From contig JAWKWH010000007.1 of the NCBI GenBank assembly GCA_041397625.1, positions 7,526 through 71,525 on the forward strand: DNA of 64,000 nt, given 5' to 3'. Shown here in pieces: positions 25,733 through 35,579 of the stretch (its first letter is position 1; each line of letters starts with the position of its first letter). Source of the stretch: JAWKWH01 sp041397625 (lineage in GTDB: Bacteria > Pseudomonadota > Alphaproteobacteria > Rhizobiales > Rhizobiaceae). Below the pieces are notes generated by a model, which had not been told where the DNA came from, ran no database searches, and saw nothing but the letters and a program-made list of their open reading frames with translations. Both the position numbers and the translations under genes were made by a program.

Positions 25733-27178
25733 ATGGCAGCAAGGAAGTGGCCGGTCTACGGCGAGATCAAGGGTCCGATCGTCATGATCGGTTTCGGCTC
25801 GATCGGGCGCGGCACGCTGCCGCTGATCGAACGTCATTTCACTTTCGACAAATCGCGCTTCGTGGTCATCGATCCCGACGACAGCGACAAGGCGCTGCTG
25901 GATGAGCGCGGAATCCGCTTCGTCAAACAGGCAGTCACCAAGTCGAACTACAAGAAGGTGCTCAAGCCGCTGCTTGCCGAGGGTGGCGGACAGGGCTTCT
26001 GCGTCAACCTTTCGGTCGACACGTCGTCGCTCGACATCATGAAGCTCTGCAGGTCCATCGGCGCGCTTTACATCGACACGGTCGTCGAACCATGGCTCGG
26101 CTTCTATTTCGACGCCAAGGCCGACAATGCCGGCCGCACCAATTACGCGCTGCGCGAGACGGTGCGCGAGGAAAAGCGCAAGAACCCCGGCGGCACAACC
26201 GCCGTCTCCTGCTGCGGCGCCAATCCGGGCATGGTGTCGTGGTTTGTCAAGAAGGCGCTGGTCGACATCGCCAACGATACCGGACTCGCCTTCGCCGAGC
26301 CGGGTCCCGATGACCGCGAGGGCTGGGCCAGGCTCATGAAGAAGCTCGGCGTCAAGGGCGTGCACATCGCCGAGCGCGATACCCAGCGCACCAAGAAACC
26401 CAAGCCGTTCGACACGTTCTGGAACACATGGTCGGTAGAGGGTTTCATCTCCGAAGGACTACAGCCGGCAGAGCTCGGCTGGGGTACGCACGAGAAATGG
26501 AAGCCCCGTAACGCGCGCTCGCAGAAGAAGGGGCCGAAAGCGGCGATCTTCCTCGAACAGCCCGGCGCTAATACGAGGGTGCGGACCTGGTGTCCGACGC
26601 CGGGTCCGCAATACGGCTTCCTGGTGACCCACAACGAGTCGATCTCGATCGCCGACTACTTCACCGTCAGGAACAAGAAGGGCAAGGTCAGTTTTCGGCC
26701 GACCTGCCACTATGCCTATCACCCCGCCAACGATGCAGTGCTTTCGCTGCACGAGATGTTCGGCAATGGCGGCAAGGCACAGCCTGTCCTCCACGTGCTC
26801 GACGAGAACGAGCTTGTCGACGGCGTCGACGAGCTCGGCGTGCTGCTCTACGGCCATAGGAAGAACGCCTACTGGTACGGATCGCAGCTTTCGCTCGATG
26901 AAACCCGCAAACTGGCGCCATACCAGAACGCCACCGGCCTGCAGGTCACCTCGGCGGTGCTCGCCGGCATGGTGTGGGCGCTGGAAAATCCCCAGGCCGG
27001 TATCGTCGAAACCGACGAGATGGACTATCGCCGCTGCCTGGAGGTGCAGATGCCCTATCTCGGTCCGGTCAAAGGTTACTACACCGACTGGACACCACTT
27101 GCCGGCCGGCCGGGCCTGTTTGCCGAGGACATCGACGCCAAGGACCCCTGGCAGTTCCGCAATGTGTTGGTGCATTGA
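25733..27178 (+). CDS. hss: Homospermidine synthase
   Basis: A 481-residue enzyme that makes homospermidine from putrescine in an NAD+-dependent reaction; length matches the bacterial family. The N-terminus (GPIVMIGFGSIGRGTLPLIE) is the NAD-binding Rossmann motif, and CCGANPGMVSWFVKKAL and NETHIGV-equivalent regions of the family follow. Homospermidine is the main long polyamine of many alphaproteobacteria. ATG 25733 is preceded by AAGGGAAAAGG; upstream Met at 25709 has no such site. Confidence 0.96.
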   Translation: MAARKWPVYGEIKGPIVMIGFGSIGRGTLPLIERHFTFDKSRFVVIDPDDSDKALLDERGIRFVKQAVTKSNYKKVLKPLLAEGGGQGFCVNLSVDTSSLDIMKLCRSIGALYIDTVVEPWLGFYFDAKADNAGRTNYALRETVREEKRKNPGGTTAVSCCGANPGMVSWFVKKALVDIANDTGLAFAEPGPDDREGWARLMKKLGVKGVHIAERDTQRTKKPKPFDTFWNTWSVEGFISEGLQPAELGWGTHEKWKPRNARSQKKGPKAAIFLEQPGANTRVRTWCPTPGPQYGFLVTHNESISIADYFTVRNKKGKVSFRPTCHYAYHPANDAVLSLHEMFGNGGKAQPVLHVLDENELVDGVDELGVLLYGHRKNAYWYGSQLSLDETRKLAPYQNATGLQVTSAVLAGMVWALENPQAGIVETDEMDYRRCLEVQMPYLGPVKGYYTDWTPLAGRPGLFAEDIDAKDPWQFRNVLVH

Positions 27179-27256
27179 CGAACACAAGCAGTCTTGCTTT
27201 TGCCCATTTGCGGCGGCAAAACACCCCCATACGGGGACGTGGAAAGGTGGATCTCG

Positions 27257-27622
27257 ATGACTTTCAGGCGGATTCTGACCGGTCTGTCGGTGGCGGTGCT
27301 GGCAACCGGTTGTTCGATGTCGGGGCCGGGCGGACCGCCGCGGATAAGCCAGCCGACCGGGGTCGAAGGCGAATGGGTCGGCACCGACGGCGTCGCGGTT
27401 TCGTCTTTCAATGGCGGCGAATTCCGTAGTACCGCGACCGATACCGGCCAGCTGCTGGCGACAGGCAGCTACCGCTATGTCAGCCAGGATCTGATCGAGG
27501 TCACCATCAACTCGATTATCCGCCAGACCACGAGCAAGGCCAATTGCGCCGTTGTTTCGAGACGGCAACTGAACTGCACCAGCGCCACCGGTGCGCAGTT
27601 CACGCTCGTGCGGCGCGCCTGA
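27257..27622 (+). CDS. Omp10-like outer-membrane lipoprotein
   Basis: A 121-residue lipoprotein with signal peptide and lipobox (SVAVLATGCS, Cys at about residue 16) and a small beta-rich mature domain (GEWVGTDGVAVSSFNGGEF...ANCAVVSRRQLNCTS) like Brucella Omp10. It should be anchored to the outer membrane. GGAAAGGTGG precedes the ATG; the extension to 27194 would bury the signal peptide and was rejected. Confidence 0.8.
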   Translation: MTFRRILTGLSVAVLATGCSMSGPGGPPRISQPTGVEGEWVGTDGVAVSSFNGGEFRSTATDTGQLLATGSYRYVSQDLIEVTINSIIRQTTSKANCAVVSRRQLNCTSATGAQFTLVRRA

Positions 27623-27640
27623 TCCGACGCGTGTAACCCC

Positions 27641-28318
27641 TTGGTCTTCCTGGTCGTGGCGGCGTTTGCCGCCATCGTCATCGGCCCGCAGATATGGGTG
27701 CGTCACACGATCTCACGCAACGGCGTCGACCGCCCGGACCTGCCCGGCACGGGCGGCGAACTCGCCCGCCACCTGATCGAGCACCTTGGTCTTGATGGTG
27801 TTACCGTCGAGATCACCAACCAGGGCGACCACTACGATCCCGATTCCAGGACCGTCCGCCTGCTGCCAGACCACCATGACGGCCGTTCGCTGTCGGCGGT
27901 GGCCGTGGCGGCGCATGAAGTGTCGCACGCGCTCCAGCACGCTCGCGGCGAACCGATGCTGGCGCTGCGCCAGCGGCTGGCCAAGCTCGCCGCCGCAACG
28001 GATCGTTTCGCCGGCTTCTTCTTTCTCGCCGCGCCGGTGCTGGCGGCGCTGGCGCGGGTTCCGGCCGTCTTTGTCGCGGTCATCGCCATCGGCGTGGCTT
28101 TGCTCGCGATCCGCGTCGTGGTCAATCTCGTCACGCTGCCGGTCGAGTTAGATGCCAGTTTCGCCAAGGCGCTGCCGATCCTGGAGGAGGGTCGCTATCT
28201 AGACGACAGGGACATGCCGGCGGCCAAGAACGTGCTGCGAGCCGCCGCCCTTACCTATGTCGCCGGTGCGCTGATGTCCCTGGTCAACGTTGCCTATTGG
28301 ATCAGGCTGCTGCGTTGA
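27641..28318 (+). CDS. YugP-like neutral zinc metallopeptidase
   Basis: A 225-residue membrane protein. A TM segment opens the protein (FLVVAAFAAIVIGPQIWV), followed by a short domain with the zinc motif HEVSH (VAVAAHEVSHALQHARGE), then two central hydrophobic segments and a C-terminal one. This is the layout of the YugP/Zn_peptidase_2 family. The only usable start in frame after the preceding gene's stop is TTG 27641. Substrate unknown. Confidence 0.85.
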   Translation: MVFLVVAAFAAIVIGPQIWVRHTISRNGVDRPDLPGTGGELARHLIEHLGLDGVTVEITNQGDHYDPDSRTVRLLPDHHDGRSLSAVAVAAHEVSHALQHARGEPMLALRQRLAKLAAATDRFAGFFFLAAPVLAALARVPAVFVAVIAIGVALLAIRVVVNLVTLPVELDASFAKALPILEEGRYLDDRDMPAAKNVLRAAALTYVAGALMSLVNVAYWIRLLR

Positions 28319-28409
28319 ATGGCGGCTTTTTGCCGGCGTCGTACAACCGCCGACTTGATCGCAAAAGCCGCTTCCCGCATGACTTCTCCGGAAACACGCG
28401 GAGGAAACG

Positions 28410-29654
28410 ATGGCCGATCATTTCGACGACAGGGAAACCGCCGACCCCGGCGCGCGCGAGCAGGCGCTATTCGAGCGCCTGCAGGCTCATCTGGCATCGG
28501 CTCCTGACAGGGTTCCAGGCCTCGCCGCATGGCTGGAGGGGTGCGATCCGCGCAAGCTTTCAGACCGGAAGGCACTTGCCGCCCTGCCGGTATTGCGCAA
28601 GAGCGAACTGATGCGGCGCCAGCAGGCCGATCCGCCCTACGGCGGTTTCGTCGACGAGGCCGCTCTTGCCGGCAATCGCGTGTTCATGTCGCCCGGTCCG
28701 ATCTTCGAGCCGCAGGGCATCGGCGCCGATCCATGGAATGCCGCGCGCGCCTTTCACGCCGCCGGCATCCGCCCGGGCCAAACGGTGCACAACGCCTTTG
28801 CCTACCACATGACGCCCGGAGGCTTCATCCTCGACGAGGGTGCGCGGGCGCTTGGCTGTACGGTCTTTCCTGCCGGCGTCGGCAATACCGACATGCAGGT
28901 CGAAGCCGCGGCCGCGCTCAGGCCCGATGTCTATTGCGGCACGCCCGATTTCCTCAAAGTCATGCTCGATAAGGCCGGCGAGGCGGGCAAGGACCTGTCA
29001 TCGATCAAGCGCGGCCTTGTTTCCGGCGGCGCACTGTTTCCTTCCCTGCGCGAGGAATATGCCGGCCGCGGTATCGGCGTGCTGCAATGCTACGCGACCG
29101 CCGACTGCGGCATCATTGCCTACGAGACGGCGAACGCGGACGGCGCGCCCAATCCCGGCATGGTGATCAACGAGGACATTGTCGTAGAGATCGTTCGTCC
29201 CGGCACCGGCGATCCCGTGGCCGAGGGAGAGGTCGGCGAAATCGTGGTGACCACGTTCAACGCCGCCTATCCGCTGGTGCGCTTCGGTACCGGCGACCTG
29301 TCGGCGATCCTGCCGGGCACCTCGCCATGCGGGCGCACCAATTCCCGCATCAAGGGCTGGATGGGTCGCGCCGACCAGCGCACCAAGGTCAAGGGCATGT
29401 TCGTCGATCCGGTACAGGTGGCCGAGATCATCAAGCGTCATCCGGAAGTCTCCAGAGCGCGCCTTGTCGTTTCGCGCGACGGCGAGCAGGATACGATGAC
29501 GCTTCGCGTCGAGGCAGAGGGCGGCGACGGCCAAGCCATCGCGGCAACCATGCGCGAGGTGACGAAGCTGGGCGGCAAGGTCGAACTGGTCGTGCCCGGA
29601 TCGCTGCCCAATGACGGCATGGTGATCGCCGACGAGCGCGACTATGCCAAATAG
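28410..29654 (+). CDS. Phenylacetate-CoA ligase-family adenylating enzyme
   Basis: A 414-residue AMP-forming ligase of the PaaK type, shorter than generic acyl-CoA synthetases. Visible parts: FMSPGPIFEPQGIG in the N-terminal region, YCGTPDFLKVML and LVSGGALFPSLREEY in the AMP-binding core, CYATADCG, VRFGTGDLS, and the C-terminal GWMGRADQRTKVKGMFVDP hinge and lid. It would activate an aromatic acid to its CoA thioester. No phenylacetate degradation genes are next to it, so the acid is uncertain. Confidence 0.88.
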   Translation: MADHFDDRETADPGAREQALFERLQAHLASAPDRVPGLAAWLEGCDPRKLSDRKALAALPVLRKSELMRRQQADPPYGGFVDEAALAGNRVFMSPGPIFEPQGIGADPWNAARAFHAAGIRPGQTVHNAFAYHMTPGGFILDEGARALGCTVFPAGVGNTDMQVEAAAALRPDVYCGTPDFLKVMLDKAGEAGKDLSSIKRGLVSGGALFPSLREEYAGRGIGVLQCYATADCGIIAYETANADGAPNPGMVINEDIVVEIVRPGTGDPVAEGEVGEIVVTTFNAAYPLVRFGTGDLSAILPGTSPCGRTNSRIKGWMGRADQRTKVKGMFVDPVQVAEIIKRHPEVSRARLVVSRDGEQDTMTLRVEAEGGDGQAIAATMREVTKLGGKVELVVPGSLPNDGMVIADERDYAK

Positions 29655-29774
29655 CGTTCAAATTACTTGCATCGGTGGCGGCTCGGTGAAAACATGCCGT
29701 CAACCAGGCATCGCAATGATGTTGACAAAATCCGGTGCCATGGAAATCCGTCCTGAAAACCGGGAGGCTTTTAG

Positions 29775-31790
29775 ATGAAGAAACTCGCCCTGACCACGGC
29801 CCTGTCCGTATCGATGATCACGCTGGCGGCCCAGGCCGCGCGCGCCGACTACACGCTGAACATCATGCATATCAACGATTGGCACAGCCGTATCGAATCG
29901 ATCAACCGCTTCGATTCGACCTGCAGCGCCGAAGACGAGCAGGAAGGCAAATGCTTCGGCGGCGCCGCCCGTCTGGTGACCGCCGTTGCGGAGACCCGCA
30001 AGAAGCATGAGGGCGGCAACGTCCTGTTTTTGAACGCGGGCGACAATTTCCAGGGATCGTTGTTCTACACCACCTACAAGGGCGCGGCGGAAGCCGAGTT
30101 CCTTAATCTGATGAAGACCGACGTAATGGCGGTCGGCAACCACGAATTCGACGATGGCGAGGACGGGCTTGCCGGCTTCCTCGACAAGGTGGAGTTTCCG
30201 GTCCTGTCGTCGAACATCCTGGCAAGCCACAGTTCGGCGCTGGGCGACCGTGTGAAGCCCTCGGTGGTGCTCGAGGTCGGCGGCGAGAAGATCGGCGTCA
30301 TCGGCGCCGTTGCCAATGACACCGCCGACCTGTCGTCGCCAGGCGATCAGGTGCTGATCACCGAGGATGTCGACGGGATCACCGCCGCCGTCCAGGCACT
30401 GCAGGCGGAAGGCGTCAACAAGATCATCGCACTGACCCATGTCGGCTACCCGCGCGACCTTGCGGCGATAGCCACCATTCCGGGCATCGACGTGGTCGTC
30501 GGCGGCCATTCGCACACGCTGCTGGCCAACGACAACGACAAGGCGGCCGGACCCTATCCGACCTGGGTCGACAATCCGGACGGCTACAAGGTGCCGGTGG
30601 TGCAGGCTGCGTCCTACTCCAAATATCTTGGCGACGTTGCGGTCACTTTCGACGACAACGGCGTGGTAACGGCGGCAAGCGGCGACCCGATCCTGCTCGA
30701 CGCGTCGTTTGCACCCGACGAGGCGGTTCTTACCCGCATCGCCGAACTTGGCGCACCGATCGAGGAACTGAAGGCCCGCCGCGTCTCCGAAACCTCCGAA
30801 CCGATCGATGGCAGCCGTGACAATTGCCGCGCCCGCGAATGCCAGATGGGCAATCTGGTCGCCGATGCCATGCTCGACCGGGTGATGGATCAGGGTATCC
30901 AGATCGCTGTCCAGAATGGCGGCGGTCTGCGCGCATCGATCGATTCCGGCGACATCACCATGGGCGAGGTGCTGACGGTGCTGCCGTTCCAGAACACGCT
31001 CGCGACGTTCTTGCTTTCCGGCGCCGACGTCGTCACCTCGCTTGAATCCGGCGTCAGCCAGGTTGAGGAAGGCAAGGGTCGTTTCCCGCAGGTTTCCGGC
31101 CTGCGCTATACTTTCGACCTCAACAGGGCGCCGAATGAGGGCCGCATATCGAATGTCGAGGTCAAGGACGGCGATGCCTGGGCGGCAATCGATCCGGCCA
31201 AGATGTACGGCGTTGTGTCCAACAACTTCATGCGCGGCGGCGGCGACGGCTACGGCCTGTTCGCCTCCAATGCGCAGAACGCCTACGACTACGGTCCAGG
31301 CCTCGAGCAGGTGGTGGCGGACTATCTGGCCAACAACCAGCCCTACCGGCCCTATCTCGACGGCCGCATCACGGAAATCGCCATGGCGAAGATGGACGAT
31401 GCGACCATGGAGAAGACCGAGGACGCCGCGATGGAGAAGACCGAGGAAGTCGCGATCACAACGCCCGAGCTTCCCGGCGCGTCGAACACGTTGACCACGG
31501 AGCCGCCGATGGTGGCTGCCGAAGAAAAGGCCGAAATGAAGATGGAGGCCAAGGTCGGCGACGACGGCATGGAGAAGAAGGACGAGACCATGGCCATGGA
31601 GAAGAAGGACGATGCCATGGCGATGGAGACCAAGATGCACACCATCGTTCTGGGCGACAATTTCTGGAACCTGGCTCGCACCTATTACGGTGATGCGCGC
31701 AAATGGCACATGATAGCCGACGCCAATCCGGACGCCCGCGCCCGCCAACTCCGCGTTGGCGCGGAAATTACCGTACCGCCGGCCAAGTAA
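29775..31790 (+). CDS. Periplasmic 5'-nucleotidase with C-terminal LysM domain
   Basis: A 671-residue protein: signal peptide (ALTTALSVSMITLAAQAARA), metallophosphoesterase domain with NDWH, NAGDNFQGS, GNHEFDDG and GGHSH metal ligands, a 5'-nucleotidase C-terminal domain (CQMGNLVADAML, NGGGLRASIDSGDI), then a Met/Glu/Lys-rich low-complexity linker with repeated MEK and EKKD units (about residues 535-620), and finally a LysM domain (HTIVLGDNFWNLARTYYGDA). It resembles UshA and would release nucleosides and phosphate in the periplasm, while LysM could hold it at peptidoglycan. Confidence 0.93.
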   Translation: MKKLALTTALSVSMITLAAQAARADYTLNIMHINDWHSRIESINRFDSTCSAEDEQEGKCFGGAARLVTAVAETRKKHEGGNVLFLNAGDNFQGSLFYTTYKGAAEAEFLNLMKTDVMAVGNHEFDDGEDGLAGFLDKVEFPVLSSNILASHSSALGDRVKPSVVLEVGGEKIGVIGAVANDTADLSSPGDQVLITEDVDGITAAVQALQAEGVNKIIALTHVGYPRDLAAIATIPGIDVVVGGHSHTLLANDNDKAAGPYPTWVDNPDGYKVPVVQAASYSKYLGDVAVTFDDNGVVTAASGDPILLDASFAPDEAVLTRIAELGAPIEELKARRVSETSEPIDGSRDNCRARECQMGNLVADAMLDRVMDQGIQIAVQNGGGLRASIDSGDITMGEVLTVLPFQNTLATFLLSGADVVTSLESGVSQVEEGKGRFPQVSGLRYTFDLNRAPNEGRISNVEVKDGDAWAAIDPAKMYGVVSNNFMRGGGDGYGLFASNAQNAYDYGPGLEQVVADYLANNQPYRPYLDGRITEIAMAKMDDATMEKTEDAAMEKTEEVAITTPELPGASNTLTTEPPMVAAEEKAEMKMEAKVGDDGMEKKDETMAMEKKDDAMAMETKMHTIVLGDNFWNLARTYYGDARKWHMIADANPDARARQLRVGAEITVPPAK

Positions 31791-31956
31791 GGCGGTTCGA
31801 CAAAACGGCGTTTCATTAGCCCGTCCGGCTCGCCCGGGCGGGTTCATTGTCCGCGAACCGCGACGGGCCGACCGGCAGGATGGAACGGTTCCAAACTGCG
31901 GTCCGATGCCCTATCTGTGCGTTTTGACCGTCAAACCGCCAGGCGATGAAGCGCGC

Positions 31957-33018
31957 ATGAGCCGAACAATCCTTTCCATCGAAGACACCAAAGCAATTGG
32001 CCCGTTACCCATCGGCCATCCGGAGGTCACGTCGCCGAAAACCGGCGTGCTGCTGGTCAACCTCGGTACGCCGGACGGTACGGATTTCCGGTCGATGCGA
32101 CGCTATTTGCGCGAATTCCTGTCCGACAGGCGCGTCATCGAATGGCCGCGCGCTCTCTGGTACCCGATCCTCTACGGCATCGTGCTCAATACCAGGCCGA
32201 AGCGTTCAGGCACCGCCTATGCCTCGATCTGGAACGATGAGCTGAACGAGTCGCCTCTGCGCACGTTCACGCGCTCGCAGGCCGAGAAGCTGGCCGCGGT
32301 GCTTGCCGACCTGCCTGACGTCACGGTGCACTGGGCGATGCGCTACGGCAACCCGTCGATCAAAAGCGTCGTCGACGAGATGATGGCGGCGGGTTGCACC
32401 CGTATCGTCACGTTCCCGCTCTATCCGCAATATTCCGCGACGACCACGGCGACCGTCAGCGACAAGCTCTTTGAAACATTGATGAAAATGCGATTTCAGC
32501 CAGCGATCCGCACCGTTCCGCCCTATCATGATGAACCGGTCTATATCGAGGCGCTGGCACAATCGATCGAGACCCGTCTGGCCGGCCTCGACTTTGAACC
32601 GGAAGTGGTGATCGCTTCCTATCACGGCATACCGCAAAGCTATTTCCGCAACGGCGATCCCTATCACTGCCACTGCATGAAGACGACGCGGCTCTTGCGC
32701 CAACGTCTCGGCTGGAGCGAGAAGAAGCTGATCAGCACATTCCAGTCCCGCTTCGGGCCGGAGGAGTGGCTGCAACCCTACACCGACAAAACGGTGGAGA
32801 AGCTCGCCCGCGACGGCGTCCGCTCGATTGCCATCCTCAATCCGGGTTTCGTCGCCGATTGCCTTGAAACGCTCGAGGAAATCGCCGGCGAAGCGGGCGA
32901 AATCTTCCGCCATGCCGGCGGCGAGAACTTTGCCCACATTCCGTGCCTCAACGACAGCGATGGTGGCATGCGGGTGATCGAGACCATGGTTCGGCGCGAA
33001 CTTTCCGGCTGGGCGTAG
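31957..33018 (+). CDS. hemH: Ferrochelatase
   Basis: A 353-residue enzyme that inserts Fe2+ into protoporphyrin IX, the last step of haem synthesis. Family motifs: GVLLVNLGTPDG near residue 30, SLxxYPQYS-type stretch FPLYPQYSATTTATVSD, the active-site His in ASYHGIP, and the FQSRFGPEEWLQPYT region. ATG 31957 gives a normal length; the extension to 31756 overlaps the preceding gene and lacks a binding site. Good match of all conserved blocks. Confidence 0.97.
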   Translation: MSRTILSIEDTKAIGPLPIGHPEVTSPKTGVLLVNLGTPDGTDFRSMRRYLREFLSDRRVIEWPRALWYPILYGIVLNTRPKRSGTAYASIWNDELNESPLRTFTRSQAEKLAAVLADLPDVTVHWAMRYGNPSIKSVVDEMMAAGCTRIVTFPLYPQYSATTTATVSDKLFETLMKMRFQPAIRTVPPYHDEPVYIEALAQSIETRLAGLDFEPEVVIASYHGIPQSYFRNGDPYHCHCMKTTRLLRQRLGWSEKKLISTFQSRFGPEEWLQPYTDKTVEKLARDGVRSIAILNPGFVADCLETLEEIAGEAGEIFRHAGGENFAHIPCLNDSDGGMRVIETMVRRELSGWA

Positions 33019-33131
33019 CCGCCCGATACGATTTGTAACCGACCGACGAACATCTTACATGTTCGGCAACGACGTGATTCGCGCCGCACGACCCGGATGG
33101 CGACATCCTGGACCTTGCCGAAGTTTGGGAG

Positions 33132-34097
33132 ATGCACATGACTTTTTCGGGATTCGACATTGTCGTCGTCGTTCTGGTGCTGCTGGTTTTGCTGCTGCTG
33201 CTTACCGGCGTCAGGACCGTGGCGCAGGGCTACAACTATACGGTTGAGCGCTTCGGCCGCTATACGCGCACGCTCAGCCCGGGCCTGAACATCATCGTGC
33301 CCTTCGTCGACCGCGTCGGCTACAAGATGAACATGATGGAGCAGGTGCTCGACGTGCCCACGCAGGAGGTGATCACCCGCGACAACGCCACGGTGGCGGT
33401 TGACGGCGTCGCCTTCTACCAGGTGCTGAACGCCGCCCAGGCGGCCTATCAGGTGGCCGGGCTGGAAAATGCCATCCTCAACCTCACCATGACCAATATC
33501 CGCACGGTGATGGGCTCGATGGACCTCGACGAACTGCTGTCGAACCGCGATGCGATCAACGAACGGCTGCTGCGCGTGGTCGACGATGCGGCCAATCCGT
33601 GGGGCATCAAGATGACCCGCGTCGAGATCAAGGACATCAATCCGCCGACGGACCTGGTCGACTCCATGGCCCGCCAGATGAAGGCTGAGCGCGAGAAACG
33701 CGCCGAGATCCTGGAAGCGGAGGGCAAGAAACGCGCCCAGGTCCTGGAAGCCGAGGGTCGCAAGGAAGCAGCCTTCCTCGACGCCGAGGCGCGCGAGCGC
33801 CTGGCCCAGGCCGAGGCCAAGGCGACGCAGATGGTTTCCGAAGCAATCGCCTCCGGCGACATCCAGGCGGTCAACTATTTCGTTGCCCAGAAATACACCG
33901 AAGCCGTCGCAAAGATCGGCACCGCGTCAAATTCCAAGGTCGTGCTGATGCCGATGGAAGCCTCGTCGCTGATCGGCTCGCTCGGCGGAATCGGCGCCAT
34001 CGCACGTGAAGTGTTCGGCGATGACGGCGCGGCTGCTGCCAATGGCCGCGCGGCCACGACGCGGCGTCCCCCCACCATTCGCCCCGACGGTACATGA
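33132..34097 (+). CDS. SPFH/band-7 membrane protein (QmcA-like)
   Basis: A 321-residue stomatin/prohibitin-type protein: an N-terminal TM segment (VVVLVLLVLLLLLTGV), the SPFH domain (VERFGRYTRTLSPGLNIIVPF to TRVEIKDINPPTDLVDSMARQ, in parts), then a Glu/Lys/Ala-rich coiled coil with EAEGKKRAQVLEAEGRKEA. It forms membrane-associated oligomers linked to protein quality control. The stop overlaps the nfeD gene by four bases, a pairing found in many bacteria. Confidence 0.92.
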   Translation: MHMTFSGFDIVVVVLVLLVLLLLLTGVRTVAQGYNYTVERFGRYTRTLSPGLNIIVPFVDRVGYKMNMMEQVLDVPTQEVITRDNATVAVDGVAFYQVLNAAQAAYQVAGLENAILNLTMTNIRTVMGSMDLDELLSNRDAINERLLRVVDDAANPWGIKMTRVEIKDINPPTDLVDSMARQMKAEREKRAEILEAEGKKRAQVLEAEGRKEAAFLDAEARERLAQAEAKATQMVSEAIASGDIQAVNYFVAQKYTEAVAKIGTASNSKVVLMPMEASSLIGSLGGIGAIAREVFGDDGAAAANGRAATTRRPPTIRPDGT

Positions 34098-34570
34098 GCC
34101 GGGAGGCGTCAGTCATGATCGAGACCATTGTTGCCGAACTGGGGCCTTGGAACTGGATGGTTCTCGGCCTCGTGCTGCTCGGGGCCGAGGTTCTCGTGCC
34201 CGGCTTCTTCCTCATCTGGATCGGTATCGCCGCCGTCGTCGTGGGGGCGCTGTCGCTGGCGTTGTGGGATGCGGCTTTCTGGACGTGGCAGGTTCAGGTC
34301 CTCGTCTTTCTCGGTCTGGCGCTTCTGTCGGCCTTCGTCGGTCGGGCGTTGATGAAGCGCGGCGGCGTCTCGGACCAGCCGCTTCTCAACCGGCGGAGCG
34401 AACAGCTCATCGGCAAGGTGGCGACGCTGGAGGAGGCGATCGTCAACGGTCGCGGCCGCATTCGCATCGACGATACGGTGTGGCGGGTATCCGGTCCCGA
34501 TCTCGAGGCGGGTACCAGGGTGCGCGTGGCGCGATCGAGCGATTCGGAACTGGTGGTCGAGGCGGTCTGA
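34094..34570 (+). CDS. NfeD-family membrane protein
   Basis: A 158-residue short NfeD: about three membrane segments (MVLGLVLLGAEVLVPGFFLIW, split here; VVVGALSLALWDAAFW; VLVFLGLALLSAFVG) followed by a small C-terminal OB-fold (GKVATLEEAIVNGRGRIRI...VWRVSG). It overlaps qmcA by ATGA coupling and partners with the SPFH protein. The Met at residue 8 (34115) is an alternative start. Confidence 0.9.
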   Translation: MSREASVMIETIVAELGPWNWMVLGLVLLGAEVLVPGFFLIWIGIAAVVVGALSLALWDAAFWTWQVQVLVFLGLALLSAFVGRALMKRGGVSDQPLLNRRSEQLIGKVATLEEAIVNGRGRIRIDDTVWRVSGPDLEAGTRVRVARSSDSELVVEAV

Positions 34571-34583
34571 CTGTCGATACAGC

Positions 34584-35579
34584 CTAGGCTGCGCCGAGCG
34601 CCAGCAGATCGTGGAAATGCACGATTCCGACAGGGATGTCGTTTTCGACCACGATCAGCGCGCTGATGTTGTTGTCGTTCAAAATCCTGATCGCGGTCCC
34701 CGCCAGTGTGTGCCGGTCGGCGGTCTTCGGTTGTCTCGTCATGACGTCCTCGACGCGAAGCTCGGCCAGATTGCGGTGCAGGTTGCGGGCCAGATCGCCG
34801 TCGGTGACGATGCCGGCCAGCCGGTCGCCGTCGGTTATGCACACGCAGCCGAAGCGCTTCTGCGCCAATTCCATCACGGCCTCGGGCATCGCGGTGCCGA
34901 GCGGCACTTTCGGCAGCCGGTCGCCGCAATGCATGATGTCGCCGATGCTGGTCAGGTTGGCGCCGAGCTGGCCGCCGGGATGAAAGGTCTTGAAGTGGTC
35001 GGCGGTGAAACCGCGCGCTTCCAGCAGCGCTACGGCCAGCGCGTCGCCGATTACCAGCTGCAGCAACGACGAGGTCGTCGGCGCCAGTCCGTGCGGACAG
35101 GCTTCGGTTGCCCGCGGTAGCGGCAGCACGATGTCGGCGGCCCGCCCGAGAGCGGAGTTCTCTGCCGAAGTAACGGCGATCAGCGGGATCGAGAACCGCC
35201 GCGCATAGGCGACCATGCCCTGCATTTCCACGGTTTCGCCGGACCATGAGAGCGCCAGGATGACATCATCGGGCGCCACCATGCCGAGATCGCCGTGGTT
35301 GGCTTCGGCGGAATGGACGAAATGCGCCGGCGTTCCGGTCGAGGCCAGCGTGGCGGCGATCTTCGACCCGATATGGCCGCTCTTGCCCATGCCGGTGACG
35401 ATGACGCGTCCGCCGATGGCCGAAATCAGCTTCACAGCCTCGGCGAAAGGCTGCGACAGCCCGTTGTCGAGGGCGGCGGCAAGATCGGCCATGCCCGCCT
35501 GTTCCGTCCGGATCGTGCGCACGGCGGCGGCGATCGCCGCGTCGGCGTCGACGGGAATGTCTTTCTTGCCCTTGTGCAT
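34584..35579 (-). CDS. kdsD: D-arabinose-5-phosphate isomerase (KpsF/GutQ)
   Basis: A 331-residue enzyme with an N-terminal SIS domain (GGRVIVTGMGKSGHIGSKIAA, in parts; STGTPAHFVHSAEANHGDLG; LSWSGET) and two C-terminal CBS domains (DIMHCGDRLPKVPL...VCITDGDRLAGIVTDGDLARN and VEDVMTRQPKT...SALIVV). It converts ribulose-5-phosphate to arabinose-5-phosphate, the first step of KDO for lipopolysaccharide. The ATG at 35579 gives the standard N-terminus; the frame extending to 35681 has an atypical start. Confidence 0.94.
   Translation of the reverse strand: MHKGKKDIPVDADAAIAAAVRTIRTEQAGMADLAAALDNGLSQPFAEAVKLISAIGGRVIVTGMGKSGHIGSKIAATLASTGTPAHFVHSAEANHGDLGMVAPDDVILALSWSGETVEMQGMVAYARRFSIPLIAVTSAENSALGRAADIVLPLPRATEACPHGLAPTTSSLLQLVIGDALAVALLEARGFTADHFKTFHPGGQLGANLTSIGDIMHCGDRLPKVPLGTAMPEAVMELAQKRFGCVCITDGDRLAGIVTDGDLARNLHRNLAELRVEDVMTRQPKTADRHTLAGTAIRILNDNNISALIVVENDIPVGIVHFHDLLALGAA

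Noticed and set aside
29700..31847. 715-residue minus-strand frame opposite the 5'-nucleotidase
   Set aside because: The plus strand has all metallophosphatase motifs, signal peptide and LysM; the antisense frame has no recognisable domain or start signal.
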